16,670 nt of DNA, from NCBI GenBank assembly GCA_965368405.1, contig CBDUMS010000081.1, forward strand, positions 1-16,670. The letters are read 5' to 3'. The stretch's first letter is position 1, and each line of letters starts with the position of its first letter. This DNA comes from S012-113 sp965368405. Lineage in GTDB: Bacteria; Bacteroidota; Bacteroidia; Cytophagales; Cyclobacteriaceae. Positions 8,391 to 15,317 of the stretch are shown here, in pieces. A model generated the notes under the pieces. The model did not search any database and was not told the origin of the DNA. It saw only the letters and a list, made by a program, of their open reading frames with translations. Position numbers and translations under genes: made by a program.

Positions 8391-8485
8391 AAGTGTTTGC
8401 TAATATATTACATAATTATTATAAATTATTACTTATGAATGTCATTTCCCATATTTGCAATGCTAAACAAATTAAATAAACAAAA
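8391..8485. promoter_or_regulatory. Divergent promoter/operator region of LysR gene and small-protein gene
   Basis: This very AT-rich 95-bp spacer separates two divergent genes. It holds the perfect 10-bp palindrome TAATATATTA (8401-8410), an ATAATT/AATTAT pair with 6-bp spacing (8412-8429), and a wider 7-bp pair CATAAGT (8388-8394) and ACTTATG (8431-8437). LysR proteins bind dyads of the T-N11-A type, so these are candidate operators, though AT-rich DNA produces such repeats by chance. CATATTTG (8450-8457) is one mismatch from the Bacteroidota -7 box TAnnTTTG and would give a short leader before the ATG at 8486. No good TTG -33 box accompanies it. Confidence 0.45.
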
Positions 8486-8770
8486 ATGACTATTACAGTG
8501 AACAATATCATCAAGCACCGCAACGCTTCAAAAAACGTTCAGACCGATAGCTCTGACATGGTAAACTCGCTAAGCCTTAAAGAGATCTTTAAAAAGGAAC
8601 TTCAGAAAAAAGGCGAATACGACGAGAGCAATGTCCGTTGGATCGACGACGAAACTGTAGAAGTTACCAAAGTATCGGGACTTGCTCTACACAGCTTTGC
8701 ATTACGCGCAGAAGAAATGGGTAAGGACATTACTTATCATAAAAAGACAATATTAAAGATCAACGACTAG
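8486..8770 (+). CDS. Hypothetical 94-residue charged protein
   Basis: I do not recognise this protein. It has 94 residues, no signal peptide, no membrane segment and no cysteine. The first 25 residues look polar and flexible. Residues 29-42 (LSLKEIFKKELQKK) look helical, then NVRWIDDETVEVTKV looks like a beta hairpin, followed by a helix (ALHSFALRAEEMG) and a final strand (DITYHKKTILKI). A small cytosolic alpha/beta fold is likely. Codons such as AAC, CGC, ATC and GAC are frequent, more than in its neighbours, which hints at good expression. The start is an ATG after an A-rich tract. It is divergent from the LysR gene, the natural candidate for its regulator. The nearest visible terminator is at 8919-8960, implying a long 3' region. 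Confidence 0.75.
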   Translation: MTITVNNIIKHRNASKNVQTDSSDMVNSLSLKEIFKKELQKKGEYDESNVRWIDDETVEVTKVSGLALHSFALRAEEMGKDITYHKKTILKIND

Positions 8771-8918
8771 GAAAAAATTGTAGCGCACGCCGCAGGGATG
8801 AAAACTTTTCCTGATCCCATTCAGAGCATTTATGAACTATGGGCGCAGTGTTATAAATAATAGTTTTGGTCTATTCTAGTAGTTTAAACTAATGAAAACT
8901 AAGTGTGTTAGTTGCTTT
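8771..8918 (+). other. Gene-poor stretch with nested inverted repeats; long 3' UTR or small RNA candidate
   Basis: This is the first part of a 271-bp interval with no recognised gene. A short GC-rich island (8782-8797) is followed by a possible hairpin with arms GGGAT (8795-8799) and ATCCC (8814-8818). Further on, TAGTTTT (8861-8867) and AAAACTA (8895-8901) form an outer pair around the perfect 12-bp palindrome TAGTTTAAACTA (8880-8891). An ATG at 8798, preceded by GCAGGG, opens a 20-codon frame ending at 8860; this could be a tiny peptide or chance. The stretch ends at an intrinsic terminator. Either it is the 3' untranslated part of the 94-residue protein's mRNA, or it yields a separate small RNA. 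Confidence 0.35.
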
Positions 8919-8960
8919 GGAGCTATTGCGTAAACGTACGCTAATAGCTCCTTTCTTTTT
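8919..8960 (+). terminator. Strong rho-independent terminator
   Basis: A 9-bp stem with arms GGAGCTATT (8919-8927) and AATAGCTCC (8943-8951) continues, after a single bulged T (8942), into a 5-bp stem GCGTA/TACGC closed by an AACG loop (8933-8936). The T-rich run TTTCTTTTT (8952-8960) follows directly, so it acts on the plus strand. It lies about 150 bp after the stop of the 94-residue protein gene and about 80 bp before the permease gene, so it separates those two transcription units. It is the only convincing intrinsic terminator I see in the window. Confidence 0.88.
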
Positions 8961-9041
8961 ATAAGCAGGTTGTTGATTTGAGTGTTAATGCAACCTCAGG
9001 GAAAGTCTGGCGTCTTATATGTGTAAACATCAATCAACGCC

Positions 9042-11432
9042 ATGCTCTTTAACTATTTAATTATCCATATCAGGTCGATGATTAAAAGACCTCTTCTTAC
9101 TGTAACTAATATACTAGGGTTAACCCTTGGCCTCGCTGCCTGCATCCTATCTTTTCTTCACATTCAGTATGAATTGGGCTTCGATAAGGACATTGCCGAC
9201 CATAATAAAAAATATCGATTGGTTACCGGTAATGTTGCAAATGGCGAAGGTTGGGTAAAAGTTTCTACCCCAATCGCTCCATATCTCAAGGATAATATCC
9301 CTGAAATTCAAGAATATGCTCGATTAACGCTTGCAACCCGAAACCCCAAAATCACTGTGCAGGTTGATGATCAGGTGTTTAATGAGCCACATTTTTATTT
9401 AGCCGATGCCTCAATAATTAACCTTTTCAGCTTATCGTTCATTGCCGGTGATCCTTCATCCGCTTTAGATGACCCTTCATCCGTAATAATTTCAGCAGAT
9501 ATAGCAACCAAATTATTTAATGAGAGCAACCCAATAGGCCAATTAATAAATGTTGGGGGTACAAACAGCTTCAGGGTTTCTGGAATTTACCAACCAATAA
9601 ACCCGCGATCTCATGTAAATATTGATTACATCACTAGCTTTGAAAACCTTGAAAAAATGCTCCCTGGAACCAGTTTAACAGGAAATTGGGGGCAGTATAA
9701 TTATTACACCTATATTGAGTTAACGGCGTCAGGATCAACTATAAAACAAGTTGCTGAATCTAAAATTGCTACAACGAAAATTGAAATTAATAGCGGTAAT
9801 CAACATAGTCTCGAAAGCCTAAACTTACAACCCATTACCGATATTCATTTTACTGCAAATCGTGGCAATGCAAAGGCTTCTTATGACCCTAAGTACTTAA
9901 TCATCTATGCTGCAGTGGCACTTGCAATTCTGTTGATTAGTGTCATCAACTTCATCAACCTAACCATAGCTGGTTCTACCAAGCGAATACGTGAAGTAGG
10001 TGTGCGCAAAGTTGTTGGCGCTTCTCGGCTACAGCTAATCATGCAATATATTTCGGAATCTATGATAACCGCTGGCTTTTCACTAATCGCCGCTGTTTTA
10101 ATTTCGCGGGAGTTATTAATTCCGGCTACTAACAAGATATTGGGTTCCCATTTAGCCCTAACGCTTACAAACCCAGCTACAATAGCTATAATGCTCATTT
10201 TAATTGTATTTATATCCCTATCGGCAGGATTTTATATTGCTGTTTTCGTTACCGGTTTTCAACCCGATAAAGCATTGAGGGGAAATCTAAAAATGAGTAA
10301 AACCAGTGGCAACTTCAAGAATGTCTTGCTAGGGTCGCAGTTTACTATATCCTTAATCCTTATTCTTAGTAGTATTTTCATCTATCGTCAGCTGGAATAT
10401 TTACAGGTAAAAGATCTTGGTTTAAACCCAAATCAAGTGCTTGATATATCCTTATACAATCAAGAAACCAAAGAAAAGGCAAACCTGCTCAAGGAGAGAT
10501 TTGGTCAGTTTTCCTGGGTAGAATCGTCGAGCACTTCAAGATTCACACCTGGTAAAGCCAATTATCATCAAACAACGTGGTGGGAAGGTCAGCAGACTGA
10601 AGCGAGCATGTCGCTGATTCTGGCCGATGAAAATTTTATCAAAACACTTGATTTAAAGCTCATTGAGGGAGACATTGAATCGATTTTAGCTAAGTCGGAA
10701 CAAGCAGGTTTTAAATATATCATTAACCGGTCGGCAAGAGATTATATTGGTTGGGAAACTGCCTTGGGCAAACCATTGGCTAGTTTTGGTGATAAAAGTG
10801 TGTCTCCCATCCTAGGCGTGGTTGAAGACTTCAATTACCAATCATTACACAACGCAATCGATCCTGTTATTATCGTGATTAACAACGAAATCACTCCGGG
10901 GCAGCTTATGGTTAAGCTATCTACCACAGACTACGCAATGGCCTTATCAGAAATGGAAACAGTATTCAAGGAAATTGCACCTAAGTCGCCCTTCGATTAC
11001 AGCTTTCTGGATGAGCGATTTGAGGAATTGTATCAAGCTGAGAGCAGGACAAAAACTATCGTTGGATCCATTACCATTCTTGCAATAGTACTTGCTCTAC
11101 TAGGCCTCTATGGACTCGTTTCTTTTGCAGTAAAAGAAAAAACGAAAGAAATTGCTGTGCGGAAGGTTCTTGGTATTCGTTTTACCAATATCTTAAACCT
11201 ACTCTCATCCGGTTATTTCAAACTCTTGCTTGTAGCAAATATTATTGCCATACCAATAGTGTGGTATGTAATGGACATATGGCTGAGTAATTTCAATTAT
11301 CGTATAGCTTTAGCACCAGAATGGTTTATAACCGGCTCCCTAATTGTTTGGATATTTGTTTTTGGCACTATTTCGATCAACATTTATCATGTTAACAAGA
11401 TAGATCCTGTCGACGGATTACGCTATGAATAA
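9042..11432 (+). CDS. FtsX/MacB-like ABC transporter permease
   Basis: This 796-residue inner-membrane protein has the duplicated Bacteroidota permease layout. There is an N-terminal helix (about 17-40), a periplasmic MacB-type core domain (about 41-280), an FtsX domain with three helices (about 285-405), a second linking helix (about 427-448), a second periplasmic domain, and a C-terminal FtsX domain (672-785). The typical cytoplasmic repeats RIREVGVRKVVGASR (about 315-329) and KEIAVRKVLG (702-711) are both present. The end, NKIDPVDGLRYE, is also usual for the family. Relatives work with a separate ATPase in mechanotransmission or export of peptides, lipoproteins or drugs. No ATPase gene is adjacent, so its partner must be elsewhere and its substrate is unknown. 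It is set off from the upstream gene by the terminator at 8919-8960. No convincing promoter element is visible. Confidence 0.9.
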   Translation: MLFNYLIIHIRSMIKRPLLTVTNILGLTLGLAACILSFLHIQYELGFDKDIADHNKKYRLVTGNVANGEGWVKVSTPIAPYLKDNIPEIQEYARLTLATRNPKITVQVDDQVFNEPHFYLADASIINLFSLSFIAGDPSSALDDPSSVIISADIATKLFNESNPIGQLINVGGTNSFRVSGIYQPINPRSHVNIDYITSFENLEKMLPGTSLTGNWGQYNYYTYIELTASGSTIKQVAESKIATTKIEINSGNQHSLESLNLQPITDIHFTANRGNAKASYDPKYLIIYAAVALAILLISVINFINLTIAGSTKRIREVGVRKVVGASRLQLIMQYISESMITAGFSLIAAVLISRELLIPATNKILGSHLALTLTNPATIAIMLILIVFISLSAGFYIAVFVTGFQPDKALRGNLKMSKTSGNFKNVLLGSQFTISLILILSSIFIYRQLEYLQVKDLGLNPNQVLDISLYNQETKEKANLLKERFGQFSWVESSSTSRFTPGKANYHQTTWWEGQQTEASMSLILADENFIKTLDLKLIEGDIESILAKSEQAGFKYIINRSARDYIGWETALGKPLASFGDKSVSPILGVVEDFNYQSLHNAIDPVIIVINNEITPGQLMVKLSTTDYAMALSEMETVFKEIAPKSPFDYSFLDERFEELYQAESRTKTIVGSITILAIVLALLGLYGLVSFAVKEKTKEIAVRKVLGIRFTNILNLLSSGYFKLLLVANIIAIPIVWYVMDIWLSNFNYRIALAPEWFITGSLIVWIFVFGTISINIYHVNKIDPVDGLRYE

Positions 11433-11453
11433 CAGAAGGTGCTGAGGCAGCGA

Positions 11454-12683
11454 TCAAGGTGTTTTTACCTTTTTTGAAAGTTGAACTGTTGTAGCCATAC
11501 CCATCAAGCTAAATAGTGCTAGAACTAAGAAAACCAATCGATGTCCCACAGGTCCTGGGTTAGCATCAAGTAGCCAACCCATAAGCGGACTCATAAATAC
11601 ATCGGGCAGAAAGCCGATAACAGATATTACTCCTACTGCTACTCCTGTGGCCTTTAGAGGAATATCAACATCCTCCATGAGTGCAAAATAGATACCGCGA
11701 ATCCCATAAACGCCAACAAGGCTTGCCATTAATACGATGAGTACAATAAATACTAAACTTTCGAGTAAGCCCGTCGCAATCAGTATACTGCAGAGCATTG
11801 TAATCAAAAAAGCAAAACTTATAACCCGAGTACCCGAGAAGCGGTCTGCCAGAATACCAGCCATAATTGCCAGAACCGGACGCAACCAGAGCGCAAGCGT
11901 GCCAATTTTAGCTGAATCGACTTCATTAAAGGATAAAACTTCGTTCGCATAAAGCGAAAAATCGTCCGTTGCCTTATAGCCCACATAGGCGCATACAACA
12001 ATAATGCCCTGCATCCACACGGCAGGTATTCTTAAAACGCCGAATACTTCGCTTACACCGGGTAGTTTTTGCCTAATACCTGTAAGATCTACCTGCGGAA
12101 TCGTGAACCATGCAAGCAAACCAATTCCAAATACAATTATGGAGGTAACGACGATTACTAATTGAAATGATGAGGTTCGATCATCGACTAATATACTTGC
12201 ACTACTCGCAGAGAAAATGGCTACACTAAGCGTACCAATAAGCGCCGCCGAAGCTCCTCTCCCGCCTTCCAGATAGCCAAAAGCCCGGCCCTGGTAATTA
12301 TCTCCTCCCCATATTCTAGTTGCTTTTATTAAACCAGCCCAGAACAGAAAAATAGTGGTAAAACCAAAAAAAGCATAAACTGCAATAAATACTGGGTAAG
12401 TAGGGATTGTTGCCAGGACTAATCCTCCTATAGATGTCAAGAATAGTGCCCAGGCCATGAGTCGACCCGGTTGAAACCTGTCGGCTAATGGACCGCCAAA
12501 AAAATAAGAAAGCATTGCGATTATGCCATAGGCTGAAAAGGCTGTACCCAGCTCCAAATTTGTGATTTCGAATACCTTAAGAAATGTCGGTCGAAATACC
12601 CTGGCTAAAACAAAAGGCAAGAAAAAAATACCTTCGCCGGCCAGGATAAGTGCAACTAGTGTTAATGTCTTACGCCGCTTCAC
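11454..12683 (-). CDS. Major facilitator superfamily transporter
   Basis: This 409-residue inner-membrane carrier has about twelve hydrophobic segments. The loop between helices 2 and 3 carries MFS motif A as GGPLADRFQPGR (63-74), and its counterpart in the second half is GILADRFSGTR. The general look is that of the anion and sugar-phosphate or nitrate/nitrite-type MFS branch, but the substrate cannot be told. The frame begins with GTG (12681-12683); an in-frame stop lies three codons upstream and the next Met is at residue 57, after the first helix, so GTG is very probably the true start. It converges with the permease gene across 21 bp and is divergent from the M28 peptidase gene. Joint control with that peptidase is possible, for example peptide or amino acid release and uptake, but this is inference from position only. 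Confidence 0.88.
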   Translation of the reverse strand: MKRRKTLTLVALILAGEGIFFLPFVLARVFRPTFLKVFEITNLELGTAFSAYGIIAMLSYFFGGPLADRFQPGRLMAWALFLTSIGGLVLATIPTYPVFIAVYAFFGFTTIFLFWAGLIKATRIWGGDNYQGRAFGYLEGGRGASAALIGTLSVAIFSASSASILVDDRTSSFQLVIVVTSIIVFGIGLLAWFTIPQVDLTGIRQKLPGVSEVFGVLRIPAVWMQGIIVVCAYVGYKATDDFSLYANEVLSFNEVDSAKIGTLALWLRPVLAIMAGILADRFSGTRVISFAFLITMLCSILIATGLLESLVFIVLIVLMASLVGVYGIRGIYFALMEDVDIPLKATGVAVGVISVIGFLPDVFMSPLMGWLLDANPGPVGHRLVFLVLALFSLMGMATTVQLSKKVKTP

Positions 12684-12847
12684 TAATAATTACAATTACT
12701 CTGTCAGCACTATTATAAGGATTCTTAACTGATCGAGCACTATTAAGTATTCTACGAACGGCATATTAAAGAATCTTTAATATTTCTACTTTTAGAGTTC
12801 TATTAAAATAGTCATACTAGAAACGACCACCTTTAAGTAAGAATATC
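12684..12847. promoter_or_regulatory. Divergent control region with 21-bp perfect palindrome and 10-bp direct repeat
   Basis: This 164-bp spacer separates the MFS gene (leftward) and the M28 peptidase gene (rightward). Positions 12763-12783 form a perfect palindrome with 10-bp arms (left arm ATATTAAAGA) around a central A; no T-run makes it a normal terminator. Closer to the MFS gene, AGCACTATTA occurs twice, at 12706-12715 and 12736-12745, exactly 30 bp apart and each followed by a similar ATTCT. Either could be an operator. TACTTTTA (12787-12794) is one mismatch from the Bacteroidota -7 box on the plus strand, but no clear -33 box goes with it. Confidence 0.5.
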
Positions 12848-14392
12848 ATGAAGAATATATTTCCTATTATTTGCTTTCTACTCTCAGCAAATATGCTTTT
12901 TGCACAAGAAAGCATCGATTATAATGCCCTTAATAAGATCAAAGAAGAAGGTCTTAAAAATTCCAAAATGGAAGAAATCGCCTTCTATCTTACTGACTAC
13001 AGTGGTCCGAGGCTAACCAACTCACCGGGATTGGTAACCGCATCGGAATGGGCCATAAAACAACTAAAAGAGTGGGGTTTAGAAAATGCCGAATTAGAAC
13101 CATGGGGAGAATTTGGTAAAGGTTGGGAAATTGAAAAAAGTTATGTAGCCATGACAGAGCCCTACTATATGCCATTTATTGCGGTACCAAAGGCATGGAC
13201 CAGCGGAACCAAAGGTGAAGTAAGTGGTAAGGTTATCCTTCTGGAAATCGATACTGAAGAAGACTACTCTAAGTACGAAGGCAAGCTTAAAGGTAAGATC
13301 GTATTATTAGCGTCAGATTACGACGCAACAGCAACTTTTGAAGCAGATGGCAACCGCTACACAGACGAAGAGCTAAAGGAGATGGAGAAATATCCTTCAG
13401 GTGGTGGCCGGAGTTATACGCCAGAACAAATTGCGGAGTGGCGCAGAATGAGAGCCGAACGTAGAAAAAAGAGTGAATTTATTGCAAACCAAGGGGCATC
13501 TTTGATCATATCTGCGCGTAGTGGTAAGCATGGCACTGTTTTTACATCGAATGGAGCATCTTATGCCGCCGATGCAGAACCGGCAACAGCAGAGTTTGAA
13601 ATGATTCCAGAGCATGCGAACATGATGGCACGCCTTATAAAAAATGGTGTTGAAGTTGAGTTAGAAGCAGAAATCAGAACCAAATTCCAAGAAAAGGACT
13701 TAACGGGCTATAATGTAATTGCCGAGATTCCAGGATCTGACCCTGGTCTAAAAGAGCAGGTTGTTATGCTTGGCGGCCATTTAGATTCATGGCATGGTTC
13801 TACTGGTGCTACAGATAATGCCAGTGGTTGTGCCGTAATGATGGAAGCAGTTCGCATTATCCAAACTCTGGACTTAAAACCCAAACGAACTATTCGAATA
13901 GCTTTATGGTCGGGTGAAGAGCAAGGAATCTACGGATCTAGAAATTATGTGGAGAAACATTTTGGGGATGCCAAAACAATGGCCTTAAAGCCAGAACACG
14001 CCAACCTATCGGCTTACTATAATATTGATAACGGTACAGGCAGAATTAGAGGAGTATATCTTCAGGGAAATCAGGCCGCAAGACCAGTTTTTAAATCTTG
14101 GTTTGATGCGATGAGTGATATCATCGAAACGCCAACAATTACCATTCGTAATACGGGTGGTACAGACCATCTTGGGTTCGACCGAATAGGTTTACCGGGA
14201 TTTCAGTTCATCCAGGATGAGATAGAGTATGATACCCGCACGCACCATACCAATATGGATAATTACGATCGCTTAGAAATGGATGATCTGAAGCAAATGG
14301 CTACAATAATTGCAACAATAGTATATCATACTGCGCAGCGCGATGAGTTGATGCCAAGAGAGCCCGTTGCTACCTTAGAATCGGGCAACTAA
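12848..14392 (+). CDS. Secreted M28-family zinc metallopeptidase
   Basis: This 514-residue protein has a Sec signal peptide (1-19, cleavage probably in LFA|Q, no lipobox), so it is periplasmic or secreted. A PA-like insert domain (about 100-280) precedes the catalytic domain. The co-catalytic zinc site is complete: His311 in GGHLDSW, bridging Asp323 in GATDNASG, Glu358 in WSGEEQG, Asp394 in NIDNGTG and His467 in TRTHHTNMD. Asp313 and the general base Glu357 are also present. The set resembles bacterial relatives of carboxypeptidase Q and aminopeptidases of the M28 family, which remove single residues or cut dipeptides. A charged, Arg-rich helix at about 191-210 lies within the insert domain and seems to be ordinary for this branch. 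It converges with the aldolase gene across 13 bp. Confidence 0.92.
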   Translation: MKNIFPIICFLLSANMLFAQESIDYNALNKIKEEGLKNSKMEEIAFYLTDYSGPRLTNSPGLVTASEWAIKQLKEWGLENAELEPWGEFGKGWEIEKSYVAMTEPYYMPFIAVPKAWTSGTKGEVSGKVILLEIDTEEDYSKYEGKLKGKIVLLASDYDATATFEADGNRYTDEELKEMEKYPSGGGRSYTPEQIAEWRRMRAERRKKSEFIANQGASLIISARSGKHGTVFTSNGASYAADAEPATAEFEMIPEHANMMARLIKNGVEVELEAEIRTKFQEKDLTGYNVIAEIPGSDPGLKEQVVMLGGHLDSWHGSTGATDNASGCAVMMEAVRIIQTLDLKPKRTIRIALWSGEEQGIYGSRNYVEKHFGDAKTMALKPEHANLSAYYNIDNGTGRIRGVYLQGNQAARPVFKSWFDAMSDIIETPTITIRNTGGTDHLGFDRIGLPGFQFIQDEIEYDTRTHHTNMDNYDRLEMDDLKQMATIIATIVYHTAQRDELMPREPVATLESGN

Positions 14393-14405
14393 AGGCAAAA
14401 AGCAT

Positions 14406-15311
14406 TTAGAGCAATTTAGTATGGTCAAAATTGCTAAGCAGCGTCTCTTGCGTATTGATGTCGGGTAAACTATTTGGTGGGCGCATATTCAGCCATTTGT
14501 CGTTCTGTGTCCAGTTTGCAAAGAGATACTTTAGCCCAGATACAAAAGAAGTAACCTCAAATCTAGATCTCAGATTGGTTAGTTCTTCTTGCAATTGATC
14601 GGCATTATCGGCCATCCAGTGGCGGTACACCGCTGCCCCATACTTAATACTCGCATTAAAGGTGGCAGAGATACAACCCGGACCACCACAACGCAAATTG
14701 TTAAGAAGAAACTTTTCTGAACCAGCATATAACTGAAAACCCGGTAATGATTCACATACCTTTTGCATTTCAGTCAAGTCACCACTGGAGTCTTTCATCC
14801 CAACAATTTCATCGGGAAAGGAGTCGAGCAGTTTTTCTAAGAGTTCCAAGTTGAAAGGCACTCCAGTCATCTTAGGGAAATGATAGAGGTATATCCTAAG
14901 TTCTTCATTATTAACTCCTTCGATAACATGCCTAAAATATTCCAAAATACCTTCGTCGTTCAAATCCTTGTAGAAAAATGGAGGAAGCATAAGGGAACCT
15001 CCTACGCCGTTTCCCACTGCGTGAGCGGTAAGTTCTATTGTGTCTTGTATTGTACAAGTCCCTGTGCCAATCAGAAGCCGGGTTGGGTCAATTCCAGCCT
15101 CAATTACCTTATCGAGTACTTCGATGCGCTCACTTACAGTAAAAGAATTTGCTTCACCCGTTGTACCCATTAAAACTATCCCAGTGCTGCCCTGATCTAA
15201 CAACCACTCCATATGCTTTATCAGTAAATTGTAGTTTACAGAAAGATCGGAATTTAAGGGTGTTAACGTAGCCGTATATATCCCTTTAGGTAGCTTCGAT
15301 TGGTAATTCAT
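14406..15311 (-). CDS. DapA/NAL-family class I aldolase (DHDPS- or HOGA-like)
   Basis: This 301-residue TIM-barrel protein belongs to the dihydrodipicolinate synthase/N-acetylneuraminate lyase family, which uses a Schiff base with pyruvate or another 2-oxo acid. Lys173 in VGMKDSSGD is the Schiff-base lysine, Tyr143 in YLYHFP is the conserved catalytic tyrosine, and GTTGE (49-53) is the carboxylate-binding motif. The family has many activities. The gene starts 6 bp after an AGXT-like aminotransferase, and human glyoxylate metabolism pairs such an enzyme with 4-hydroxy-2-oxoglutarate aldolase (HOGA1), which makes glyoxylate and pyruvate. The segment GMKDSSGDLT followed by an AGS motif resembles HOGA1, so that activity is a reasonable guess. 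True lysine-pathway DapA or a sugar-acid aldolase are alternatives. Confidence 0.85.
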   Translation of the reverse strand: MNYQSKLPKGIYTATLTPLNSDLSVNYNLLIKHMEWLLDQGSTGIVLMGTTGEANSFTVSERIEVLDKVIEAGIDPTRLLIGTGTCTIQDTIELTAHAVGNGVGGSLMLPPFFYKDLNDEGILEYFRHVIEGVNNEELRIYLYHFPKMTGVPFNLELLEKLLDSFPDEIVGMKDSSGDLTEMQKVCESLPGFQLYAGSEKFLLNNLRCGGPGCISATFNASIKYGAAVYRHWMADNADQLQEELTNLRSRFEVTSFVSGLKYLFANWTQNDKWLNMRPPNSLPDINTQETLLSNFDHTKLL

Positions 15312-15317
15312 GGATAT

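Noticed and set aside
8795..8818. Hairpin GGGAT/ATCCC as a terminator for the 94-residue gene
   Set aside because: The stem is short and no T-run follows it; the hairpin at 8919-8960 is a much better terminator.
9905..10198. 97-codon minus-strand frame inside the permease gene
   Set aside because: It mirrors the hydrophobic helices of the first FtsX domain and has no independent start context or recognisable motif.
11454..14392. MFS and M28 genes as a peptide-scavenging unit
   Set aside because: Divergent position alone does not support a shared function, and the MFS substrate is unknown; only possible co-regulation is reported.
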